Part shown: positions 15,182-23,200 of the stretch, one piece after another | How positions within the stretch are numbered: the first letter of the stretch is position 1 | Layout: every line of letters begins with the position of its first letter | NCBI GenBank assembly: GCA_020427635.1 | Contig: JAGQOH010000014.1 | Span: 1-55,768 of the forward strand | Direction of reading: 5' to 3' | Length of the DNA: 55,768 bases | Origin: Phycisphaerales bacterium | Lineage (GTDB): Bacteria > Planctomycetota > Phycisphaerae > Phycisphaerales > UBA1924 | Program-made: the position numbers and the translations under genes | Notes under the pieces: generated by a model | Told to the model about the DNA's origin: nothing | The model's input: the letters and a program-made list of their open reading frames with translations, nothing else | Databases searched by the model: none

Positions 15182-16705
15182 ATGACACGCATTAACACCA
15201 ACGTGCCTTCGCTGCTTGGCCAGCGGGTACTGGGTCAGAACAACGCAGCGTTGACCAAGTCGCTTGAGCGACTGTCGACAGGCCTGCGCATCAATCGCGG
15301 TGCGGACGATCCCGCCGGGCTCATTGCTTCGCAGAATCTGCGGGCTGAGAAGTCGGCCATTGGTGCCGCGATCGGCAATGCCGAGCGCGCCGACCAAGTC
15401 GTCAACATCGCTGAAGGCGGTCTGAACGAAGTTTCGGACCTGCTCACCACGCTGCAAGGCCTGGTCACGACGACCGCGAACGATGCAGGCCTATCGCAGG
15501 AGGAGAAGCTTGCGAATCAGTTGCAGATCGACTCGATCCTGCAAACGATCGACCGCGTCGCCAGCGCCACCAGCTTCCAGGGCACCAAGCTGCTCAACGG
15601 CACCTTTGACTATGACACCACCGATGTCAGCGCCCAGGTGAACTCATTCAAGGTGAATGGCGCCAAGCTTGGCTTTGGCGACACCTTGGATGTGGAGGTC
15701 GCGGTGATCGGCTCGGCTGCGGTTGGCGGCTTTCTGCTTGAGTTTGGCGGGGGAGCGGTTGACCTGACGAGCGCCGGGGCGACTTTCGTAATTGAGGTTG
15801 CAGGCGCGCTTGGCTCTCGTGAGCTGAACTTCGCTTCAGGCACCACGACCGCCACGATCGTGAGCACGATCAACAGCGTCACCGAAGTGACCGGTGTCGA
15901 GGCTTCGCTTTCGGGCACCGACGTCCGCCTGACCTCCGTCAATCGAGGCAGCGACGAGTTCGTGTCAGTCAAGGTCGTCAATGACGGCGGCGCGGCGGGC
16001 AACGGCGTGACCGCCCTCGACGATGGCAACGAAGCGACCGCTTCAGGTTCCGCAACCGCTTGGAACGCCCTGATCAACGGCGTCACCGACAACGGCAAGG
16101 ACGTCGAAGCGTTCATCAATGGTCAAAAGGCAACAACGAAGGGCACTGTTGCTCGAGTCAACACTGACTTCCTTGATGTTGAGATCGACCTCGAGTTTGA
16201 CACCGGCAATCCGTCGGCGGGTCAGGTTGGTGCATTCACCGCGTTTACGATCACGGGCGGTGGTGCTGACTTCCAGCTTGGCGGCCACGTTGACATTGCC
16301 AGTAAGGTGTCGCTCGGCGTCCAGAATGTTGCGGTTCGTGGAATTGGCAAGGTGACAGAGAACGCCTCGAGTTTCACGCTGTCCGATCTGGCGTCCGGCA
16401 AGAACCTGAACGTCGTCGACGGCGACTACTCGGTGGCCCAGAAGGCGGTCGAGCAAGCCATCCGCGATGTGAGCAGCATGCGGGGTCGCCTCGGCGCATT
16501 CCAGCAGAACGTGATCGGCGCCACCATCCGAAGCCTGGGTGTCTCTTTGGAGAACACGGCGGCGGCCGAGAGCGTGATCCGCGACGCGGACTTCGCCTCT
16601 GAGACCGCGAGCCTGACTCGCAATCAGATCCTGGCCGCTTCGGCAGGCCAGATCCTGACGATCGCCAACCAGTCGCCGCAGTCTGCACTGCAGCTGCTCG
16701 GATAA
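15182..16705 (+). CDS. fliC: Flagellin
   Basis: This 507-aa protein is the flagellar filament subunit, exported through the flagellar type III channel and therefore without a signal peptide. The N-terminal D0/D1 region is clear: RINTNVPSLLGQRVL, LTKSLERLSTGLRINRGADD and PAGLIASQNLRAE. The C-terminal D1/D0 region is equally clear: SSMRGRLGAFQQNVIGATI, ENTAAAESVIRDADFA and a terminus ALQLLG. The centre (about 145-410) is a variable Gly/Ser/Thr/Val-rich surface domain with repeated beta-type segments. GGAGG lies seven bases before the ATG. It is followed by a strong intrinsic terminator, so it is a single-gene unit. It is divergent from the che operon. Confidence 0.96.
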   Translation: MTRINTNVPSLLGQRVLGQNNAALTKSLERLSTGLRINRGADDPAGLIASQNLRAEKSAIGAAIGNAERADQVVNIAEGGLNEVSDLLTTLQGLVTTTANDAGLSQEEKLANQLQIDSILQTIDRVASATSFQGTKLLNGTFDYDTTDVSAQVNSFKVNGAKLGFGDTLDVEVAVIGSAAVGGFLLEFGGGAVDLTSAGATFVIEVAGALGSRELNFASGTTTATIVSTINSVTEVTGVEASLSGTDVRLTSVNRGSDEFVSVKVVNDGGAAGNGVTALDDGNEATASGSATAWNALINGVTDNGKDVEAFINGQKATTKGTVARVNTDFLDVEIDLEFDTGNPSAGQVGAFTAFTITGGGADFQLGGHVDIASKVSLGVQNVAVRGIGKVTENASSFTLSDLASGKNLNVVDGDYSVAQKAVEQAIRDVSSMRGRLGAFQQNVIGATIRSLGVSLENTAAAESVIRDADFASETASLTRNQILAASAGQILTIANQSPQSALQLLG

Positions 16706-16749
16706 GTGATCATCCGAACGTGACGTCCTCGAAAGGACGTGAACCGGGT

Positions 16750-16787
16750 GCCGCATCGAGCCCTGACAGGCTCGGTGCGGCTTTCTT
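16750..16787 (+). terminator. Intrinsic terminator after flagellin
   Basis: A 13-bp stem (16750-16762 with 16769-16781, one G-T pair, arms GCCGCATCGAGCC and GGCTCGGTGCGGC) has a six-base loop and is followed by TTTCTT. It begins 45 bases after the flagellin stop codon, as expected for a highly expressed single-gene transcript. Confidence 0.9.
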
Positions 16788-16825
16788 GCGCGCAGCCTGA
16801 ACACAACGCGCGGTACGATCGAGGC

Positions 16826-18070
16826 ATGAGCGTGAGCTTCTGGTCGACGAAGGCGGCACGCGGCACGCACACATGTGATGTTGCCGTGATCGGAGCGGGC
16901 ATTGTCGGGCTTGGCGCAGCGCTGGCAGCGCAGGATGCAGGCGTCGACGCGCTCATCATCGAGCAAGGCGCAGTTGGTCATGGCGCCTCCGGTCGCAACG
17001 CTGGCTACCTGATGCGCGGCGCTGCTGACAACTATGCCGCAGCAGTGCGGGACTGGGGGCGCGAAAAGGCAAGGTTCCTCTGGCGCTTGTCCGAGGCGAA
17101 CCTGTCGGCGTTGCATGCCCTGGGCGTGAGCAAGCTCCCGGGCTGTTCGCCTCGCCCATCGTGCCTCCTCGCAGCGGACGACGCGGAGGCCCAAGAGCTG
17201 CAGCGCAGTGCAGCATTGATGCTCGAGGACGGCTTTGACTGCGAACTGGTGACGCGCGGCGACGATGCTGTTTGGCGGCATCGCGACTGGCCTGTTGCGC
17301 TCGTGAACCCTCGGGATCACGTGTGTGATTCGATGGAAGTGCTGACGCTGCTGGCAGGCAAGCTCACGCGTCCCCCACTGCTTGGCGGGGAGTTGTATGG
17401 AATCAACGCCGCGAGTGATGGCCTGACGCTGCTCACCACACAGGGCAAGGTGTCCTGCGCCAGGGCCATTGTTTGCACGAATGCATGGACGGGCCGGCTC
17501 GTGCCGCGACTTGATCGACTGGTGGTGCCACACAGAGCCCAGATGTTGGCACTGGACGCATCATCACTGATCGCATCAGACATGCCGAAGTGTGCCTACT
17601 ACGCGGACCATGGGTCGGAGTACTTGCGCGCAGGCGATGAGCACACGATCTTGCTTGGCGGCAAACGCAAGGTCGATGTCACCAGCGAGCAGACCGCAGC
17701 CGAACAGGTCACCCGTCCCATCCAGGCGGCGCTGGAGGCGTATGCGCGCGACGTGCTCGGATGTGCGCTGCCAGTGACCCACCGTTGGTCGGGCACCATG
17801 GCGTTCACGCCCGATGGGCTGCCAATCGTTGGCCCGGTTGCGATTCCGTCGGCCGGCGACCTGACCCAGCTGGCTGAGGAAGCGAGCGCGGCGCCCGCTG
17901 CGGATGGGCGCCTCTGGATCTGCGCAGGATTCAATGGGCACGGGATGTCACTCGGGTTGGAGACAGTCCGGCGCGCGATCCTGGAGATGGTTGGCGCGTC
18001 GGCCTCACATGGGGATGGGATTGGGCCGATGCGTGTCGAGCGGTTCTCTGAGTCGGCCCCGGGGGGGTGA
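16826..18070 (+). CDS. FAD-dependent oxidoreductase of the DAO family
   Basis: The protein (414 aa) matches the D-amino-acid oxidase/glycine oxidase-like superfamily (DAO, DadA/PuuB type). It would oxidise an amine or amino acid with FAD in the cytoplasm. The dinucleotide motif is VAVIGAGIVGLGAALAAQDA at about residues 14-33, followed by the ribose-binding Glu in LIIEQG and the second flavin contact GASGRNAGYL. Near the end, HRWSGTMAFTPDGLPIVGPV and GFNGHGMSLGLETVRRA are typical of the family's C-terminal FAD contacts. The ATG 16826 lacks a good ribosome site (GAGG is one base away) but has TACGAT at 16814-16819, six bases upstream. Substrate is unknown. It stands alone between the flagellin terminator and tRNA-Pro. 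Confidence 0.85.
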   Translation: MSVSFWSTKAARGTHTCDVAVIGAGIVGLGAALAAQDAGVDALIIEQGAVGHGASGRNAGYLMRGAADNYAAAVRDWGREKARFLWRLSEANLSALHALGVSKLPGCSPRPSCLLAADDAEAQELQRSAALMLEDGFDCELVTRGDDAVWRHRDWPVALVNPRDHVCDSMEVLTLLAGKLTRPPLLGGELYGINAASDGLTLLTTQGKVSCARAIVCTNAWTGRLVPRLDRLVVPHRAQMLALDASSLIASDMPKCAYYADHGSEYLRAGDEHTILLGGKRKVDVTSEQTAAEQVTRPIQAALEAYARDVLGCALPVTHRWSGTMAFTPDGLPIVGPVAIPSAGDLTQLAEEASAAPAADGRLWICAGFNGHGMSLGLETVRRAILEMVGASASHGDGIGPMRVERFSESAPGG

Positions 18071-18126
18071 GGAAGCCCTCCCGCAAGGCAAGACCCATCG
18101 CCCAGCAGGTTCTTGGAACCGGGCAG

Positions 18127-18155
18127 TTGCCTCAGTGGGCCTGGGCGACTAGTTT
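18127..18155 (+). promoter_or_regulatory. Candidate promoter for tRNA-Pro
   Basis: TTGCCT (18127-18132), a 17-base spacer and TAGTTT (18150-18155) make a plausible sigma-70 promoter ending 34 bases before the tRNA. The -10 element is weak, so this is only a candidate. Confidence 0.3.
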
Positions 18156-18189
18156 AAGCGGTCACGTCAGCCTGTCGGGCCAGACGTAT

Positions 18190-18263
18190 CGGGGTGTAGC
18201 GCAGTTTGGTAGCGCGTCTCGTTCGGGACGAGAAGGTCGTAGGTTCAAATCCTATCACCCCGA
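18190..18263 (+). tRNA. tRNA-Pro (anticodon CGG)
   Basis: The cloverleaf is complete. The acceptor stem pairs CGGGGTG (18190-18196) with CACCCCG (18256-18262), discriminator A. The D stem is GCGC/GCGC, the anticodon stem TCTCG/CGAGA with loop TTCGGGA, and the T arm has TTCAAAT with one G-U pair. The anticodon CGG reads CCG proline codons. CCA is not encoded. Confidence 0.95.
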
Positions 18264-18342
18264 CTTGCTTGAGAAAGAAGCCCTTCGGCGAGTGCTCCGA
18301 AAGGTCTCAGTATTGTGGGCCGGGCACCCAGTTGAATCTGAT

Positions 18343-18651
18343 ATGCCAAAGCCCACAAACCCGCGTCAGCCGGTGATGAGCTTTCGATGCCCTCGCACCG
18401 CCGCAGCGTGACATCGCTGCTCAGCTTGTCGACAGCATCCGGAAGATCAAACCGCGCCTCGAAGCAGGCATCAGGTGGAATGCGCCCAGCTTCAGGCACT
18501 TGGGGGAAAACCGCCTGACGCTCAACTTGAGCGCGAGGACCAGGTGCGCCTAATCCGGCACTGCGGTGCCAAGGCTGGCCCCAAGCGGTTTCGTCCTAGA
18601 GCAAAAGACTTGAGTCGCAGTCTTGGGGCGAGCGATGGACTACATATTTGA
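18343..18651 (+). pseudogene. Frameshifted DUF1801-family remnant
   Basis: Three reading-frame pieces together spell a small DUF1801 (YdhG-like) protein. The first, from ATG 18343, reads MPKPTNPRQPVMS. The frame then shifts by one at about 18380, giving AFDALAPPQRDIAAQLVDSI and onward IKPRLEAGIRWNAPSFRHLG, the family hallmark. At about 18535 it shifts back and reads EDQVRLIRHCGAKAGPKRF, ending at TGA 18649-18651. The centre piece is closed by TGA at 18377 and TAA at 18551, so no intact product is possible without frameshifting. The end overlaps the convergent acetyltransferase gene by about 56 bases. Two frame changes could be decay or sequencing errors; decay seems more likely with two. Confidence 0.6.
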
Positions 18652-19138
18652 GAGCGCAAGCGCCGTCGAACGCGACCTCCCCGTTCCTGGTCATCCCACA
18701 CTTCTCAAGGACGCGGATTGATGCCTTGTTTGCAGTGAGCACCAACCCGAGGATGCGACTCAGGTTGAGCACATCGAAACCAAAAGCGATGCACGCGGAA
18801 CACGTTTCTGTTGCAAGCCCCTGTCCCCAATACTCGGGCAGGAACCGGAACCCCACATCCACCTCGTCGAGCTCCGGCAAGTACTTCAGGCCGCAAAACC
18901 CGATAACGGCGCCAGTTGCCTTCAGAACACAGGCCCACCGCCCGTAGCCGACCGTTTCGAAGTCGGGATAGTTGGCAATGGCCTGTCGAGCGTCTTCCAT
19001 CGCATGCAGTGGTTGCTCGCAGGTGAAGCGCATGACCTCTGGATGACTATTGAGGCGATAGAACGCCTCGCAGTCATTGAGCGTGAACGCGCGATGCTCC
19101 ACTCGTTCAGTCTCGGGCCCAGTTCGAAATACGCGCAT
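18596..19138 (-). CDS. GNAT family N-acetyltransferase (RimJ/RimL type)
   Basis: The protein (180 aa) carries one GNAT domain of the ribosomal-protein-acetyltransferase type, which moves acetyl groups from acetyl-CoA to amino groups. Seen in order: TERVEHRAFTLNDCEAFYRL, HPEVMRF, VIGFCGLKYLPE, VDVGFRFLPEYWGQGLATE (the acetyl-CoA pyrophosphate loop), and LTANKASIRVLEKCGM. That set is characteristic of the RimJ/RimL group. The start is ATG 19138; TTG 19144 would add two residues. There is no ribosome site, but AATAAT lies five bases upstream. Its substrate cannot be named, since relatives modify proteins, antibiotics or small molecules. Confidence 0.85.
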   Translation of the reverse strand: MRVFRTGPETERVEHRAFTLNDCEAFYRLNSHPEVMRFTCEQPLHAMEDARQAIANYPDFETVGYGRWACVLKATGAVIGFCGLKYLPELDEVDVGFRFLPEYWGQGLATETCSACIAFGFDVLNLSRILGLVLTANKASIRVLEKCGMTRNGEVAFDGACALKYVVHRSPQDCDSSLLL

Positions 19139-19211
19139 GCCCAATTATTGCATCTCGCACTGATCAGCGTGCATTCGATATGCAGATGCGAGTTCGCTCG
19201 CCATAGTGAGG

Positions 19212-19255
19212 CCGCCCTCGGACAACGTGATGTTGCACCGAGGGCGGTTCTGTTT
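19212..19255 (+). terminator. Strong hairpin downstream of the copper-efflux operon
   Basis: A perfect 10-bp stem (CCGCCCTCGG at 19212-19221, CCGAGGGCGG at 19238-19247) encloses a loop with a further CAAC/GTTG pairing. On the plus strand TTCTGTTT follows. The neighbouring genes are on the minus strand, for which no T-run is present, so the orientation is unexplained. It may still end or protect the 3' end of the cus transcript. Confidence 0.5.
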
Positions 19256-19293
19256 CAACTGCATGCCGATCGTTCGAGAGTGAGCGCCGCTGG

Positions 19294-20214
19294 TCAGTCC
19301 TTGAACTTTCCCTTCGCGTGCCACGCCTCATCAATGAGATGGACAAACTTCAGCGGATCTGCATTCACTTTCGGTTCGCAGCTCGCACAACACAAGCGCA
19401 CCAGGCGCCCGCCCACCACCATCTCGACCGGATCGCCCATGGAACCAAGTTTGCCTCCGCTGACCGGGCATGTATCAAGGGGATACTCGGCGCGCTGCGC
19501 CTCGACAACCGCAGCGTCGAGCTTGGCGAGATACTTCTCCGGATTCTGCGCAAGCTGCTTCTTGCACATGTTGCAGCACAGTCGGACCAATCGATTGCCC
19601 TGCACGACGTTGACCACGCTTGCCTCATCGAGCAACTCGCCAGACACCACACACTTATCCGTCGGATAGAACGGCATCTGATCCTTGACGATCTGCTCGT
19701 CGATCTTGGCAAAGTAGCCGGCTTTGTCGGCCTCAAACTTGGGCACGCACATCGCACAGCAGAACCGTACCTCGCGCCCGTCATACTGCTTGACGATCGG
19801 ATCGCCCATCGACCCGAGCTTGCCGCCGCTGACCGGGCATGTATCGAGCAAGTACGGCGCCGCGTCATTGGCATCGTCCTGTGTCATTGCCTGAGCGATT
19901 GGCGCCGCGTGCTTCTCTTGCCCCGGCTCGCGGTGAGCAATTGCAAGCGCGATGAACTCATCCTTCCGGGCCTCGTCCCACGCGAGGAACTGCTTGCCGC
20001 AACCCGGGCAGCAAAGCCCGACCTGATGTCCCTTGTATTCGACGGCGCCCGCGGACGGAACAATCGGTTCCTTTCCAATCGGGCACATCGCGTTGACGGT
20101 CTTCGCATCGCCCACAGCAGTGGCACTTGCCGAGCCGTCATGCTGACCAACCACCGGCCCGACAAGGGTCAACGCACATGCAACAACACTTGCTGCGCAT
20201 ACTGATCTGAACAT
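19294..20214 (-). CDS. Exported protein with four CCxxC (YHS/TRASH-like) metal-binding repeats
   Basis: This 306-aa protein begins with a signal peptide (about 1-23, ending VGPVVGQ). Four repeats follow at about residues 44-80, 126-165, 188-225 and 248-285. Each has a leading Cys (CPI, CPVSGGKLGSMGD, CVVSGELLD, CPVSGGKLGSMGD) and a later CCxxC (CCPGC, CCAMC, CCNMC, CCASC), resembling YHS or TRASH treble-clef metal sites. Repeats 2 and 4 share an identical 12-residue core. It is the last gene of the copper-efflux operon: ATG 20214 follows the cusA stop by one base, with a perfect AAGGAGG ribosome site. The role is inferred: a periplasmic copper or silver store or chaperone feeding the pump. 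Affinity and metal are unproven. Confidence 0.75.
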   Translation of the reverse strand: MFRSVCAASVVACALTLVGPVVGQHDGSASATAVGDAKTVNAMCPIGKEPIVPSAGAVEYKGHQVGLCCPGCGKQFLAWDEARKDEFIALAIAHREPGQEKHAAPIAQAMTQDDANDAAPYLLDTCPVSGGKLGSMGDPIVKQYDGREVRFCCAMCVPKFEADKAGYFAKIDEQIVKDQMPFYPTDKCVVSGELLDEASVVNVVQGNRLVRLCCNMCKKQLAQNPEKYLAKLDAAVVEAQRAEYPLDTCPVSGGKLGSMGDPVEMVVGGRLVRLCCASCEPKVNADPLKFVHLIDEAWHAKGKFKD

Positions 20215-20215
20215 G

Positions 20216-23200
20216 TCAACCTCCTTCGTGAACGTGTTCCGAACTGGGCTTCGTGAACCGGTACTTCCACTCCGCACCCCAGCAGTACAGAATAGGCACG
20301 ACAAACCATGTGATTGATGCCACAGCCATCCCGCCGAAACTCGGAATCGCCATGGGGATCATGATGTCTGACCCTCGGCCACTGCTTGTGAGCACGGGCA
20401 ACAGGGCAAGGACAGTTGTTGCGGTGGTCATCACCGCGGCGCGAATACGCAGACGTCCCCCCTCGACGACGCACCAGCGAATCGCTTCTATCGAATCGGG
20501 CTTCTCCTCATCCATGGATTGTCGGATGCGCGTGGCCATAATGACACCGTCGTCGGTCGCAATGCCGAAGAGTGCTAGAAATCCTACCCAGACCGCGACG
20601 CTCAGATTGAAGGGGCGAATCTGAAACAGCGTCCGCAGGTTGGTCCCAATCAACGCATCGTCGAGGAACCAGGGTTGGGCATAGAGCCAGAGCATGAGGA
20701 AGCCGCCTCCCCACGCGACGAACACGCCAGTGAAGATGAAGAGTGTCACGCTCACCTTGCGGAACTGGAAGTAGATCAACAGAAAGATGATGGCAAGCGA
20801 CAGAGGCAACACCAGGCGAAGCCGCTTCGCCGCGCGAACCTGATTCTTGTATGACCCGGCAAACTCGAAGCTCACGCCCGCCGGTACGCCCAGTTCGCCG
20901 GACTTGATCTTGGCGCCAATCAGTTCTTGCGCCTCATGCACGACATCGACCTCGGCATGCCCCGGCAGCTTGTCAAAGAGAACATATGCCACGAGGAACG
21001 TGTCCTCGCTCTTGATCATCTGCGGACCGCGGCGATACTTGATTGTCGCAACCTCGCGCAGAGGGACTTGGGCCCCAGACGCTGTCGGAACCAGGATATC
21101 GCCGAGCGTTTCCGGCTGATCGCGCAGCTCGCGGAGGTAGCGCACACGCACGGGGTAGCGCTCTCGACCTTCGACTGTCATGGTGAGCGGCTTGCCACCA
21201 ATGGCCACCTCGATGACCTCTTGTACATCTGCGATCTGCAGACCATAACGCGCGATTCGCTCGCGATCGATTTCAATCTCAAGGTATGGCTTGCCCACAA
21301 CCCGATCAGCAAACACGGCGGCAGGCTGCACGCTTGGCACTTGCTTGAGCACGTGCTCGAGCTCAAGTCCAAACGACTCAATCGACTCGAGATCGGGCCC
21401 GAACACTTTGATGCCCATCGGCGCTCGAAAGCCCGACTGCAGCATGACGATGCGCGTTTCGATGGGCTGGAGCTTCGGAGCGCTCGTCACGCCAGGCATC
21501 TCAGCTGCTTTGACAATCTCATCCCAGATGTCCTGCGGCGAGGTGACTTCCTCACGCCACTGTCGGAAGGGTCGGCCTTGGCCGTCAGGAATCAGTTCGC
21601 CGTGATCATCACGCACAAAATCGTCTGCTGCATTGTCGAAGCGAAACGTGAGACGCCGCCCAGCCTCGTCCGTCTTGTACTCGCTCTTGTACTGAATGAT
21701 CGTCTCGACCATGGAAATCGGCGCTGGATCAAGCGGGCTTTCGACGCGCCCAATCTTGCCAACCGCAATCTCGACCTCCGGCACGCTCATGATCCGCCGA
21801 TCAAGCTCCTTGAGAATGTCGGTCGCCTCGCCGATCGATGCGTGGGGCATCGTCGTGGGCATATAGAGGAATGCGCCCTCGTCAAGCGAGGGCATGAACT
21901 CACTGCCAATGCCCGGGAAGGCATGTGCGACTTGGACCACTGCTTCCCGCTGCCGAATGGAGTCGGGAAGCCAACCGAACACACGATCGAAGCCAAGCCA
22001 TGCCGTCGCGCCGAACAGAATGACAAACATTGCTGGCGAAAGCGCGATGAGCTTGTGGCGCAGCGCCCACGCCAGGACACGCGGGAAGGCAAGGCGCACC
22101 ATCCAGAATGCCAGGAGCAAGCCGCCAACGATCGAGCCAATGAACAACGCGTTGCCAATCACGCCAGGTTCAGGGCCCAAGGGTTCCCACGACCTGGCGA
22201 GCACAATAAGCACAACGAGGACGGCAACAAAGTTCGCCGACCACTGAATGCCACGGGCGACTCTGTCAGGCAAAGAAGGCTTGAGCAGGTGGAACAGCCC
22301 AAACACAGTGACGATGAGGCCGCCGAGTCCGTTCAGCAGGATCGCGAGAAGCACACCAAGGATTGTCAGCGCACCAGCGGCAATCACGCGCGGACGACCT
22401 GGGCGTAGCTTCCAACCGAACAGGAGGTGCGCTGCTGCTGGCACGATGGTCAGCGCCACGATGATCGACGCGATGAGCGCAAAGGTCTTGGTGTAGGCCA
22501 GCGGCTTGAAGAGCTTGCCTTCAGCCGCAGTCATCGTGAACACTGGCAAGAAGCCAACGACGGTCGTCGCCACAGCGGTGAGCACAGCGCTCCCCACCTC
22601 AGTCGTGGCGCAATAGATGACCTCCAAGCGTGACTCGCTCTCATTCGCTTCATCCAAACGGCGCAGAATGTTCTCGCTCAGCACTATCCCCATGTCGACA
22701 ATCGTGCCGATGGCGATCGCGATTCCCGAAAGCGCGACGATGTTCGCATCCACGCGGAAGATCTTCATACCAACGAATGTCATGAGTACCGCGATTGGCA
22801 GCATGGCGCTGATAAGCACACTGCTGCGCAAGTGCATCACCATAAGCACGACGACAATGATCGTTACGAGCACCTGCTGCGCGATCGCCGAGTTGAGGGT
22901 CTGTAGCGTTTCTTTGATCAATCCAGTGCGATCGTAGAATGGAACGATGGTCACACGGCTCTCAGTTCCATCAGCCAGCACCTTGGACGGGAGGCCCGAC
23001 GCGATGTCTGCGATCTTCTGTTTGACGCGCTGAATCGTCGCCATCGGGTTCTCGCCGTAGCGAACGACAATGACGCCCCCCACCGCCTCCTCACCGCCCT
23101 TCGTCAGTACGCCTCGTCGCAGCGCCGGTCCAAGTGAAACACTTGCGATATCGCTCACAAGAATCGGCTGTCCATCGCGGGCCGTGATGGCCGTCTGCTC

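Noticed and set aside
16043..17533. Long open frame (496 codons) on the minus strand opposite flagellin and the DAO gene
   Set aside because: It runs across two well-supported genes and the terminator, has no domain pattern and is rich in His/Arg/Ala, as expected of an antisense frame in GC-rich DNA.
20927..22408. Long open frame (493 codons) on the plus strand within cusA
   Set aside because: It mirrors the codon bias of cusA, lacks a family pattern and has no ribosome site.
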